Shown here piece by piece: positions 7,772-16,808 of a stretch of DNA of 64,000 nt (its first letter is position 1; the number at the start of each line of letters is the position of its first letter). Under the pieces are notes generated by a model. It made no database searches. It had not been told where the DNA came from and saw only the letters and a list, made by a program, of their open reading frames with translations. A program made the position numbers and the translations under genes. The stretch lies in the NCBI GenBank assembly GCA_947246015.1, contig CAMXQE010000006.1, forward strand, positions 1 to 64,000. Reading direction: 5' to 3'. The stretch comes from an uncultured Lachnospiraceae bacterium. Its GTDB lineage: Bacteria > Bacillota > Clostridia > Lachnospirales > Lachnospiraceae.

Positions 7772-8788
7772 ACTGATAGAAACATGGAACATTTGCTGTG
7801 ATGCCAAATCCTCTCCGTTTGTTAATTTAAGAGCGTTAAAAAAGGCGTTATTTTCTGCATTAGACTGCGCATCGGTCTTTGCTCCGGCTGCCGCAGCGTC
7901 TGATGCCGATTTCATGGTATTGCCGGCTTCGCCTAAAATGGAAAACTGGAATGCCCTTGCTCTTTCTTCTTTCTTTTCCAGTTCTTCCAGTGCAGATTGT
8001 TTCTTTTCGGTGTTATTTACTTCCTGTTTCCCGTCCTGATTTATTTCTCCCTTCAGAATAGCGATGCCGCCTCTGATTCTGGCGATGACAGTTTCCTGAC
8101 GGCCTGCCTGCTGTATGGAAGCGTCTGCGGATGCAATGGCGCGTATCTCCTGGTGGGACAGCCCGTTATCCGCCTTGGTGTCTGTGTTTTTCGTCTCTTC
8201 TTTAATAATGCCGTCTTCGTTTGTTTCATCGGTCTCATCTGCCTGCTTTTTTCCGGCAGAAATGTCCTGTTTATCGTTCCGGTTCATTTCTCCTTTTAAT
8301 ACAACAACGCCATCGTTGTTGTTGGTTATAACAGTTCCCGAATGGCCTGTTTGCCGGGCAGGAGTATCCGTGGATGAAACGGCAGACGTTTCGTTGTTTT
8401 GATTTGAGAGTTTTGTTGTTTTTTCGGCGGTGTCTTTTTCGTTTGCCTCATCTGCCTGTAATTTGGCTGTGGATGTTTCCACATCCGCGGGTTTTTGGTC
8501 TTCCTGCAGCTTTGCCATCATGATTTCTTTTTTCTGTGATTTACGGAATTCATCCTGCTGCCGTTTCAATTTTGTATTAAGCCCGGATATTTCTTTCTGA
8601 AGCTTTTTCCGCTCATTTGCTTTTTCGTCAACAGAAAGGTCTTCTTTTGAAGACAGTTTCTGCATTTGCTGCTGTATGCCGGTGATTTTATTCTGAATGT
8701 TTTTGCTTTTTACATCGGTCTGTCCTGTCATGGCCGTCTGTATGCCTGACATATTGTTCATGGATGTTACGCTTCCAATTCCCATCAT
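7769..8788 (-). CDS. FlxA-like coiled-coil protein with internal duplication
   Basis: A 339-residue hydrophilic protein with no signal peptide. Residues about 25-85 match the FlxA-like domain pattern: NIQNKITGIQQQMQKLSS, then acidic/Lys-rich heptads (predicted coiled coil). Downstream are two copies of a roughly 48-residue unit built around TVI...GVVVLKGEM (copy 1) and TVI...GGIAILKGEI (copy 2), each ending in a KKQ stretch. FlxA-like proteins are linked to flagellar regulons in enterobacteria; the role in Clostridia is unknown. The ATG at 8788 is chosen because AAAGGAG lies just upstream; an ATG 14 codons earlier lacks one. Confidence 0.7.
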   Translation of the reverse strand: MMGIGSVTSMNNMSGIQTAMTGQTDVKSKNIQNKITGIQQQMQKLSSKEDLSVDEKANERKKLQKEISGLNTKLKRQQDEFRKSQKKEIMMAKLQEDQKPADVETSTAKLQADEANEKDTAEKTTKLSNQNNETSAVSSTDTPARQTGHSGTVITNNNDGVVVLKGEMNRNDKQDISAGKKQADETDETNEDGIIKEETKNTDTKADNGLSHQEIRAIASADASIQQAGRQETVIARIRGGIAILKGEINQDGKQEVNNTEKKQSALEELEKKEERARAFQFSILGEAGNTMKSASDAAAAGAKTDAQSNAENNAFFNALKLTNGEDLASQQMFHVSIS

Positions 8789-9060
8789 ATAGTCTCCTTT
8801 CCTGCCAGCGAAGAAGTATGAACCATACATTCGCTGATATATTTTCTCACTGCAACTATAATTATTTATATTGTACTATTTTTCGCATACAGAAAGCAAG
8901 ATTTTTTTGAAAAAAATGGAGAAAAACGTAACAGTGAAACCGCAGGCTGAACTGTTACGGAAAACGGCAATAGCGGCAATCGTTTTTCCATTTTTATAAA
9001 TAAAGGATGATTTCCCCGGAAAAGAATGCTAAAATGGAAAAAGAAAGGAGTGGAAGTTTC

Positions 9061-10809
9061 ATGCTTAAGACGCTGGGAGCACAGATAAAAGAATTTAAAC
9101 GGCCCAGCATCGCTACTCCGCTTTTCATGATGTTAGAGGTTATTATGGAAATGATTATTCCGTTAATGATGGCCTCCATTGTGGATGACGGTGTCGGTGC
9201 TGGAAATATGACGCATATTTATGTGATGGGGGGATGCATGGTGCTGGCGGCGTGCGTGTCGCTGTCCGCAGGTTTTGCAGGGGGATATTTCGGTGCGAAA
9301 GCATCTACGGGGTTTGCCCGTAACTTAAGAGAAGCCATGTTTACCAATATCCAGAGCTTTTCATTTGCCAATATTGATAAATACAGTACGGCGGGGCTTG
9401 TGACCCGTTTGACTACGGATGTAACCAATGTGCAGAATGCTTATCAGATGATTTTAAGGATGTGTATCAGGGCGCCGTTTTCTTTAATCTGCGCGATGGC
9501 GATGTCCTTTTTCATCAGTCCGAGAGTGGCGCTTATTTATCTGGCGGCAGTGCTGGTTCTGGGCAGCTGTCTGATGGTGATTGTGACCAGAACTATGAAG
9601 ATATTCCGCAGTATTTTTGAAAAGTACGATGCTTTGAATGCCAGCGTACAGGAAAATGTGTCCGCCATCCGTGTGGTAAAAGCATATGTGCGTGAAGAAC
9701 ATGAGGTAGAGAAGTTCAAGTCGGCAAGCAGGAATGTATATCTTCTTTTTAAAAAGGCAGAAAATGTGCTTGCCCTGAACAGTCCGCTGATGCAGATTAC
9801 AATATATACCTGCATTCTCTGTATCAGCTATATCGGGGCTAAAATGATTGTAGCGGGAGACATGACAACCGGAGACCTGATGAGCCTGCTGACGTACTGC
9901 ATGAATATTCTGATGAGTCTGATGATGCTGTCGATGATTTTTGTCATGGTGACAATGAGTATGGCCAGTGCGGAGCGTATCTGTGAGGTAATCAATGAAA
10001 AGAGCAGTCTGGCCAATCCGGATAAGCCGAGATATGAGGTGGCGGACGGAAGTATACGTTTTGAACATGTATCTTTTAAATATAATGAAGAAAGTGAGGA
10101 ACCGGTGCTCTCGGATATCAATCTGGAAATCCGTTCGGGAGAAACCATAGGGATTCTGGGCGGAACCGGCAGCGCCAAGACCAGTCTGGTGAATTTAATC
10201 AGCCGTCTGTATGATGTGAGCGGAGGGCGTATCGAAGTGGGCGGTGTGGACGTGCGCGATTATGATATCGAGACGCTGCGCAATGAAGTGTCGGTGGTGC
10301 TTCAGAAGAATGTGCTTTTTTCAGGAACGATTCTGGATAATCTGAGGTGGGGTGATGCGGAGGCTTCTGAGGAAGAATGCCGGAGGGCGTGCCGTCTCGC
10401 CTGTGCGGATGAGTTTATCGAAAAGATGCCGGAGGGCTATCATACCTACATAGAGCAGGGCGGGACCAATGTTTCCGGAGGGCAGAAGCAGAGGTTGTGT
10501 ATTGCGAGGGCGCTGTTGAAAAAACCGAAGATACTGATTCTGGATGACAGCACCAGCGCAGTGGATACTGCGACGGATGCAAAAATCCGAAAAGCATTTG
10601 CACAGGAAATTCCCGGAACGACTAAGATTATTATAGCACAGCGTATTTCCAGCATTGAACATGCGGACCGTGTCATTGTGATGGAAAACGGCAGGATAGA
10701 CGCTTATGATACGCCGGAGAATCTGAGGAAGAACAACGAGATATACCGTGATATCCATGAACAGCAGATGTCCGGCGGCGGAGATTTTGACGAGAAAGGA
10801 GAAATGTAG
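9061..10809 (+). CDS. ABC exporter half-transporter, degenerate-site subunit
   Basis: 582 residues: a six-helix membrane domain (about 1-310) and a nucleotide-binding domain (about 335-575). Walker A is GGTGSAKT (367-374), the signature is VSGGQ (471-475) and Walker B is ILILDD (491-496), so Asp496 replaces the catalytic Glu. It pairs with the next gene, one base after its stop, as a heterodimeric multidrug or peptide exporter of the TM287/288 and BmrCD kind, in which one ATP site is hydrolytically weak. The ATG at 9061 is preferred (AAAGGAG upstream); an in-frame ATG at 9034 is possible. Confidence 0.92.
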   Translation: MLKTLGAQIKEFKRPSIATPLFMMLEVIMEMIIPLMMASIVDDGVGAGNMTHIYVMGGCMVLAACVSLSAGFAGGYFGAKASTGFARNLREAMFTNIQSFSFANIDKYSTAGLVTRLTTDVTNVQNAYQMILRMCIRAPFSLICAMAMSFFISPRVALIYLAAVLVLGSCLMVIVTRTMKIFRSIFEKYDALNASVQENVSAIRVVKAYVREEHEVEKFKSASRNVYLLFKKAENVLALNSPLMQITIYTCILCISYIGAKMIVAGDMTTGDLMSLLTYCMNILMSLMMLSMIFVMVTMSMASAERICEVINEKSSLANPDKPRYEVADGSIRFEHVSFKYNEESEEPVLSDINLEIRSGETIGILGGTGSAKTSLVNLISRLYDVSGGRIEVGGVDVRDYDIETLRNEVSVVLQKNVLFSGTILDNLRWGDAEASEEECRRACRLACADEFIEKMPEGYHTYIEQGGTNVSGGQKQRLCIARALLKKPKILILDDSTSAVDTATDAKIRKAFAQEIPGTTKIIIAQRISSIEHADRVIVMENGRIDAYDTPENLRKNNEIYRDIHEQQMSGGGDFDEKGEM

Positions 10810-10810
10810 G

Positions 10811-12703
10811 ATGCCGGGACCACAGAGAGGACCAAAACCGAAACTGCAGAATCCAATGGGATTGTTCAAACGGCTGATGAAGTTTGTCTTAAAGGACTAC
10901 TGGGCAGCTGCGGCAATCGTGTTAATCTGCATTGTCGTGACTGTGCTTGCCAGTGTACAGGGAACGATGTTTACAAAGACATTGATTGACGATTATATTG
11001 CGCCGCTAATCGGACAGCAGAATCCGGATTTTTCGGGATTAGTGGCTGCCATAACCAGAGTGGCCTGTTTTTATGCGGTAGGCGTCGTGGCCGCTTATGC
11101 ACAGGCCAGAATCATGGTCGTGATTACACAGGGCATGATGCGGAATTTCAGGGATGCCATGTTCGTGCATATGGAGAGCCTTCCAATCAGTTATTTCGAC
11201 AGTCATCCCCATGGGGACATTATGTCCCTTTACACCAATGATATCGATACGCTGCGCCAGATGATAAGCCAGTCCATTCCGCAGCTGATTAACAGCGCCA
11301 TTACGATTGCCAGCGTATTCATTAGTATGGTGATGCTGAGCATACCGCTGACGGTCATTACCATGGTTATGGTAGTCATCATGCTGTTTGCCACCGGTAA
11401 GGTGGCCGGGCTTTCCGGCAGTAACTTCGTAGGGCAGCAGCGGGCATTAGGCAATCTGAACGGTTATATCGAAGAAATGATGAACGGGCAGAAAGTGGTG
11501 AAGGTGTTCTGCCGGGAGGAAGCCACGTTAGAGGAATTTAAACGCAGGAATGACGAATTGTTTGAAAACGCCAATCTTGCCAACCGCTATGCCAACGTAA
11601 TGGGGCCTATCAATGCACAGCTTGGAAATATGAGTTATGTGCTGTGCGCGATGGTGGGCGGCGTGCTCGCCCTCAATGGCTGGACGGGACTGACGGTAGG
11701 GAAGCTGGCCAGTTTCCTGACTTTTAACAGAAGCTTTAATATGCCGATTAACCAGATTAGTATGCAGTTTAACAGCATTATTATGGCGCTTGCCGGAGCA
11801 GAGCGTATATTTAAGTTATTGGACGAGGAGCCGGAGAAGGATGAAGGTTATGTGACACTGGTACATGCGCGGAAAGTGGACGGCAGGCTGGTGGAAGCTA
11901 AGGAACGTACCGGGATGTGGGCATGGAAGCATCCTCATAAAGCGGACGGGACAGTAACATATACGGAGCTGAAAGGCGATGTGGTATTCGACGGAGTGGA
12001 TTTCGGATATGTGCCGGAGAAAATCGTGCTGCATGATGTGAAGCTGTATGCGACGCCGGGGCAGAAGATTGCGTTCGTAGGTTCAACCGGAGCGGGAAAG
12101 ACGACCATCACGAATCTGATTAACCGCTTTTATGATATCCAGGATGGAAAGATACGGTATGACGGTATCAATATTAATAAGATAAAAAAGGCGGATTTGC
12201 GGCGTTCCCTCGGAATCGTGCTCCAGGATACCCATTTATTTACAGGTACGGTCATGGATAATATCCGTTACGGGAAACTGGATGCTACGGAACGGGAGAT
12301 TTATGCAGCGGCACAGCTGGCCAATGCGCACAGCTTCATTTCCCGCCTGCCGCGGGGCTATTATACCGTGCTGACCGGGGACGGCGGCAATTTAAGCCAG
12401 GGGCAGAGACAGTTATTAGCGATTGCAAGGGCGGCGATTGCCGACCCTCCGGTGCTGATTTTGGATGAGGCCACTTCTTCCATCGATACCCGTACGGAAA
12501 AAATCGTACAGGATGGCATGGACAGACTGATGAACGGGCGCACTACGTTTGTCATTGCCCACCGTTTGTCAACGGTGCGCAACAGCGACTGTATTATGGT
12601 GCTGGAACAGGGGCGGATTATTGAGAGGGGGACTCATGACGAGCTGATTGAACAGAAGGGGAAATATTATCAGCTGTATACGGGAGGCGCGGTGGCGCAG
12701 TAA
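10811..12703 (+). CDS. ABC exporter half-transporter, catalytic-Glu subunit
   Basis: 630 residues: membrane domain (about 25-330), an unusually long charged linker (about 340-395), then the nucleotide-binding domain. Walker A is GSTGAGKT (424-431), Walker B ends in D552-E553 and the signature is LSQGQ (528-532) instead of LSGGQ. In the heterodimer its altered signature faces the Asp496 Walker B of the partner, so both deviations fall in the same ATP site, as in characterised heterodimeric exporters. Starts at the ATG at 10811, one base after the upstream stop, with GAAAGGAG before it. It ends 24 bp from the convergent CapA-like gene, and no terminator is obvious. Confidence 0.92.
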   Translation: MPGPQRGPKPKLQNPMGLFKRLMKFVLKDYWAAAAIVLICIVVTVLASVQGTMFTKTLIDDYIAPLIGQQNPDFSGLVAAITRVACFYAVGVVAAYAQARIMVVITQGMMRNFRDAMFVHMESLPISYFDSHPHGDIMSLYTNDIDTLRQMISQSIPQLINSAITIASVFISMVMLSIPLTVITMVMVVIMLFATGKVAGLSGSNFVGQQRALGNLNGYIEEMMNGQKVVKVFCREEATLEEFKRRNDELFENANLANRYANVMGPINAQLGNMSYVLCAMVGGVLALNGWTGLTVGKLASFLTFNRSFNMPINQISMQFNSIIMALAGAERIFKLLDEEPEKDEGYVTLVHARKVDGRLVEAKERTGMWAWKHPHKADGTVTYTELKGDVVFDGVDFGYVPEKIVLHDVKLYATPGQKIAFVGSTGAGKTTITNLINRFYDIQDGKIRYDGININKIKKADLRRSLGIVLQDTHLFTGTVMDNIRYGKLDATEREIYAAAQLANAHSFISRLPRGYYTVLTGDGGNLSQGQRQLLAIARAAIADPPVLILDEATSSIDTRTEKIVQDGMDRLMNGRTTFVIAHRLSTVRNSDCIMVLEQGRIIERGTHDELIEQKGKYYQLYTGGAVAQ

Positions 12704-12727
12704 GGCGTCCCGCATTTCCCTGACTGG

Positions 12728-14191
12728 TCATGAATCGGCAGTATCGTACAATTCTGCCGTATATTTGCCGCCTCCGTGGCTGATGATGCGCAGCGGCTGT
12801 AATCCGTAATACGTAACGGCATATCCGTCAGAAGTAAGCGATACGGTAAATGTGGCCATGCCGCCTTTGGTGCACACCTTTTCCTGCTGGGCGCTGATGT
12901 AATTTCCGATGGAATAGTAAATAAGCATCTGATGTCCGCTGCTGCTTTGAAGGACTTCATATGGCTGGAGGGTATGGGGGTGGGTGCCGATGACGACATC
13001 CGCTTCGCTTTCCAAAAATACCTGCGTCCATTTCTGCTGGAATGCATCGGGCTGTTGTGTATCTTCGGTGCCCCAATGGACGAAGAGGAGGACGAAATCA
13101 CTGTCCGCTTTTGCCCGGCAGATATCCTGTTGGATTTTTTTCTCATCCTCCAGCAGATGAACCAGGTTGGGATATTCGGCCGGGATACGGATGCCGTTTG
13201 TACCGTAGGTATAGTTAAGCAGGGCAAAACGGATGCCGTTTTTTTCAATTATCTCATAGGGCTGATAATCTTTTTCGCCGGTCGTCTGTATTCCAAGGCA
13301 GGTTATGTGGCGGGAAGTGAAAAAATCTTTCGTATAGGAAACGCCGTCTGCGCCTTTGTCCAAAGCATGATTGGTTGCGCAGGTTACGACGTCAAATCCG
13401 GCGTTTACAATGGCCTGTCCTACACCGTCGGGCGTGCCGAATCTTGGATAACCGCTGTACATGGCAGGATGTTCCGAGAGGGGCGTTTCCTGATTGATGA
13501 CGGAAATATCACTTTGGGAAATCACATCTTTCAGATTTCCGAACAGGAAACCAAAGGATTTATCATATCGCAGACCGTATTGGTAAATCGGTTCATGAAT
13601 CAGGTTATCGCCGAATACGGTAAAAGTAACTTCCGTATCTTCTTTCCGGAATCCCCAGGAATCCCATATCCAGCTGTTTACTTTTTGGCCGGAATCGGTC
13701 AGGAAAAGGCGGTTTAATGAAGCTTTTCCGGCATTTACGGCTATTTCCGTCACATCCTGGCCAATATAGGAGGACATCCATTTTGGCCGGATTGTTTCCT
13801 GTTCATATTCGTAGATGAAAATATGCTGGGACCAGGTCTGTTCGTCCCTGTCTACCCAAAAGGGTTTCTGTGCGCCGTACCGCCCCTTTTTCCAGCAAAG
13901 CAGTACCAGTTCGTCTTTTTGGTCGTTGTCGATGTCGCAGGATAGGGCGTCCTGTACTTTAACACCGTTTGGTGAGTTCCAGATGACGGTGTTGTCATAA
14001 GTGATACAGACGGATTTCCCGCTTAAAGTAATATGGTATTTGCCGGAACGGTCGGAAAACGTTCCGTCTTTCCAGTGAATCCAACGGGGCAGGAAGGCTC
14101 CGCTGTACCACAGAAGGCTGAGGACGGCACAGAGAAGTGTGCATACGGCTGTCAGGAAAAATGCTTTCCGTAAACGTTTATTCCTGTTCAT
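12728..14191 (-). CDS. CapA-like membrane-anchored metallophosphatase-fold protein
   Basis: 487 residues with one N-terminal membrane anchor (about 9-31). An FG-GAP-like segment with a DIDNDQKDEL calcium-binding pattern comes next, then a PGA_cap domain (about 200-470). Motifs in order are FGDNLIH, INQETP, ATNHALDKG, VHWGTED and GTHPHTLQPYEV, the metal-site pattern of CapA/PgsA proteins. CapA takes part in poly-gamma-glutamate capsule export, but no capB, capC or pgs gene is present, so the substrate is open. The ATG at 14191 (ACAGGA upstream) overlaps the preceding gene by 14 bp; earlier ATGs at 14242 and 14263 would extend the overlap. Confidence 0.75.
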   Translation of the reverse strand: MNRNKRLRKAFFLTAVCTLLCAVLSLLWYSGAFLPRWIHWKDGTFSDRSGKYHITLSGKSVCITYDNTVIWNSPNGVKVQDALSCDIDNDQKDELVLLCWKKGRYGAQKPFWVDRDEQTWSQHIFIYEYEQETIRPKWMSSYIGQDVTEIAVNAGKASLNRLFLTDSGQKVNSWIWDSWGFRKEDTEVTFTVFGDNLIHEPIYQYGLRYDKSFGFLFGNLKDVISQSDISVINQETPLSEHPAMYSGYPRFGTPDGVGQAIVNAGFDVVTCATNHALDKGADGVSYTKDFFTSRHITCLGIQTTGEKDYQPYEIIEKNGIRFALLNYTYGTNGIRIPAEYPNLVHLLEDEKKIQQDICRAKADSDFVLLFVHWGTEDTQQPDAFQQKWTQVFLESEADVVIGTHPHTLQPYEVLQSSSGHQMLIYYSIGNYISAQQEKVCTKGGMATFTVSLTSDGYAVTYYGLQPLRIISHGGGKYTAELYDTADS

Positions 14192-16457
14192 TCCTGTAAC
14201 GGTAGCTGCCGGTCCAGTCCGGCTGCGGAATTTTTGAGTCATAATGATAATATCCTTCTTCATCTGTCTGCAGTCCCATCATCATCCGCCAGGAGGAGTC
14301 GGTCAGCCGGTCATCCGCGGGCCACCGGAACTGATAGAAGGAATAGACGCTTCCGCGTGCAATTTTCAGCTTCCCGTCTACTTTTACCACGGTATAAATC
14401 ACGGAAGGGCTGCCTGTTGCGGCTTCCAGAACTTCTCCGTCCGGGTCCGTAGCGATATCTACTACGACTGCGGCGGGAAATTCCTGACTGGACACCATAT
14501 CCGACGGTGCTTCTCCTTTGGCGGCTTCATACCAGAAGTGCTCGATGTTTCCCCCATAGCTTTTGATAAATTCATACTCGTTGTCTGTGAGCGTTTCATC
14601 CCGCAGTTCCTTGTTGGAAATGGTGTATAGCTGGTTTGCGATATGGGAAAGGCGGGAGAGGTTTTCCTTATCAGCGCCGCCTAACATACCGTATTGTTCC
14701 AGTCCCTGTGCCGTCTGGTCTATGAGAGCGGCGAACCTTGCATATACAAGGGGTTCCGGTTCCACATATCCTCTGTCGTCCAGTTTTTCTTCATCCCATC
14801 CGCCCATTTCCGCGATGACCTGCTTTGAGTAGAGGATGGTATCATGTTTCAGTTCCGTGAAGCTTCCGGCAAAGCATTCCAGATTTTTCTTTTGCCATTC
14901 CTCATTTTGCATAAACACAGGATACCCTTCCCCTTTGACCGCAAGCAGGGGACGGAGGGTATTCAGCCAGCAGGCATACAGGCTGGCTGACCAGAGCGGG
15001 GTGTTTTCCGCCGACAGGCTCTCCCTGAGTTTTTCCATGTTTTCCGTATATCCTTCATAGGAAGCGGCTCCGCTTTCTTCCAGAATCTGCAGTGCAGTAT
15101 CGCTGCCAAGCGCCGCCGGAACATCCAGCACATCCGGAAGCATCCGTTTGTTTCCGGCACTGTCTGCCTGTACCCTGCTGTAAATTAACTGCTGCATAAT
15201 GGCGGCATCGATGGTAAACCGCTGTCCCATAAAGCGGAAGCCGGGAATCGTGCTGCTTTCGCCGTCACGGATAGGGACGGAGTTAATCTGAGGGGCGGAA
15301 AGGGAAGCAGTCATGGCATGGAACCGTTCAAATGCGTCTTTATTTCCGGCCAGCTCTATGGCTGGGAAATCCTCCCCGTATGCTTCGCGGATGACAGGAG
15401 CATATTCGCATACGCCCAAGTCATCGCTCGCACCTGAAAAAAAGGAAGTTACGGAATAGATGGATTCCCATAATCCGCTGCTTTCCGCATCTTCTGATAA
15501 AGCCACGGTCATCAGGAGCGCACTCTTGTCCATGTCCGGATTCTCCTGCGTGAAGTGAGTCCTTCCGTACCACATCATAGCCTGAAAATACTGTTCCAGT
15601 TTTGCATCGCCTTCATAATAGCCTCTTGGTTTGTATTGTGTATAATCTTCTTCCTCTCCGGTGATTCCTGATTCATGGATGCCGTCAGCAAGGCGGATGC
15701 GGTCCAATTCCTCCAGTACCGTGTCTTCCACATAGTCCTTTATCACGGTATTATCGTCCAGCAGTCTGGTTCCTACGGTAAAAAAGGCGACATTACGCAT
15801 TGCGGCGCTTTCCCATTCGCTGCCTTTCAGACGGTCATACTGGGCGATACTGTTTTCCAGCATGTTCCGGCTTAACCCGGTGAGACGGTCCGACAAATAT
15901 GTTTTTTCGGTATTTTTCAGTAAATAACTGAAATACAGGTGATAGGTATGCATCATGGAATCCACGGTAACAAAACTGGGAAACTGGGCATACCGGTTCA
16001 TCTCATAGATTTCAAAAAATTCCCTTCCGGCATCTCCGTATACAACGAATCCGTTCTGTGACAGTTTATCCGCCATTTCCTCTGCCAGATAGAATTGGAA
16101 CAGGTTATCGATGTTGCTTAAATCGGGTGCAATGGTATAGGACTCCACACACGGCACGACATGCCCGGCATCCGCTGCGTCCGTTTCTGTATCTGCTTTT
16201 GTCTCTATGCTACTCTCTATATTACTGATGAGAGACGGCCTTTGTCCGCTCATAAGCGGAGACGGGATATCTGCGGTATCAGCAGGTACAGAGGTATCCT
16301 GTTCAGTTGAAACATCGGACGGTGCGGGCTCTTCCTGCCCTGCCTGTTCTGGTACTCCGGGTATGTCCGGCTGGTTCCGAACCGCACATCCGCCCAACAG
16401 TCCCGCAATGGTCAAAAAAATTAAAGCGCTGCCTTTTACTTTTATTAACTTTTTCAT
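14178..16457 (-). CDS. DUF3160 family lipoprotein
   Basis: 759 residues. The signal peptide ends in lipobox LLGGC (Cys about 25), followed by a Pro/Ser/Thr/Asp-rich linker (about 27-95) and then a large globular DUF3160-type domain. It begins near SYTIAPDLSNIDN and includes TVDSMMHTYHLYF, FMGQRFTIDAAIMQQLI and the late VVDIATDP.G..L..ATG..SVIYTVVKVDG segment characteristic of this family. The function is unknown; members are extracellular and lipid-anchored. It overlaps the downstream CapA-like gene, so the two should act together at the cell surface. Starts at the ATG at 16457 behind AAAGGGA. Confidence 0.75.
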   Translation of the reverse strand: MKKLIKVKGSALIFLTIAGLLGGCAVRNQPDIPGVPEQAGQEEPAPSDVSTEQDTSVPADTADIPSPLMSGQRPSLISNIESSIETKADTETDAADAGHVVPCVESYTIAPDLSNIDNLFQFYLAEEMADKLSQNGFVVYGDAGREFFEIYEMNRYAQFPSFVTVDSMMHTYHLYFSYLLKNTEKTYLSDRLTGLSRNMLENSIAQYDRLKGSEWESAAMRNVAFFTVGTRLLDDNTVIKDYVEDTVLEELDRIRLADGIHESGITGEEEDYTQYKPRGYYEGDAKLEQYFQAMMWYGRTHFTQENPDMDKSALLMTVALSEDAESSGLWESIYSVTSFFSGASDDLGVCEYAPVIREAYGEDFPAIELAGNKDAFERFHAMTASLSAPQINSVPIRDGESSTIPGFRFMGQRFTIDAAIMQQLIYSRVQADSAGNKRMLPDVLDVPAALGSDTALQILEESGAASYEGYTENMEKLRESLSAENTPLWSASLYACWLNTLRPLLAVKGEGYPVFMQNEEWQKKNLECFAGSFTELKHDTILYSKQVIAEMGGWDEEKLDDRGYVEPEPLVYARFAALIDQTAQGLEQYGMLGGADKENLSRLSHIANQLYTISNKELRDETLTDNEYEFIKSYGGNIEHFWYEAAKGEAPSDMVSSQEFPAAVVVDIATDPDGEVLEAATGSPSVIYTVVKVDGKLKIARGSVYSFYQFRWPADDRLTDSSWRMMMGLQTDEEGYYHYDSKIPQPDWTGSYRYRNEQE

Positions 16458-16808
16458 TACTATTCCCTTTCTTTTCGCTTCCTTCAAAACGCTCCCCGTT
16501 GCTGCATTTTCCATTTTTTTCTCATTTTTTCTATTTTATCATATGGCTGATGGAAAGACAACGATGCGGCCGTAAGGAAGCGCAGAAATCGTAACATGAT
16601 AGCTCCCTCCGTATTAACCTACAGTGTGGAGAGGAAATCCCTTCGGCCGGGGCATCCTTACCTTTCTTTTGTCTTTATTCTTGACTAAAATATGGATAAT
16701 ATTGACGAAAAAAGTCATATATCTTGCCTGAAAATATAGAAAATGTTAAAATGCGCGTAATTAATATGACAAATATGACAAAAAGAGGATGGGAGGCAGC
16801 AAAAAATT
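16458..16808. other. Divergent intergenic region
   Basis: 351 bp between the minus-strand lipoprotein pair and the plus-strand DctP gene. It is T-rich at both ends. I see no gene. The right half carries possible promoter elements (TTGACT near 16681 and AT-rich -10-like stretches), none clean enough to place. A GC-rich block near 16560-16665 shows imperfect complementarity but matches no riboswitch class I know. Confidence 0.4.

Noticed and set aside
12932..13717. 261-codon open frame antisense to the CapA-like gene
   Set aside because: The minus-strand frame has all CapA motifs; the plus-strand frame has no ribosome site or family features.
16560..16665. Possible riboswitch upstream of dctP
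   Set aside because: GC-rich complementarity is imperfect and does not match cyclic-di-GMP, T-box, cobalamin or other class consensus I can recall.
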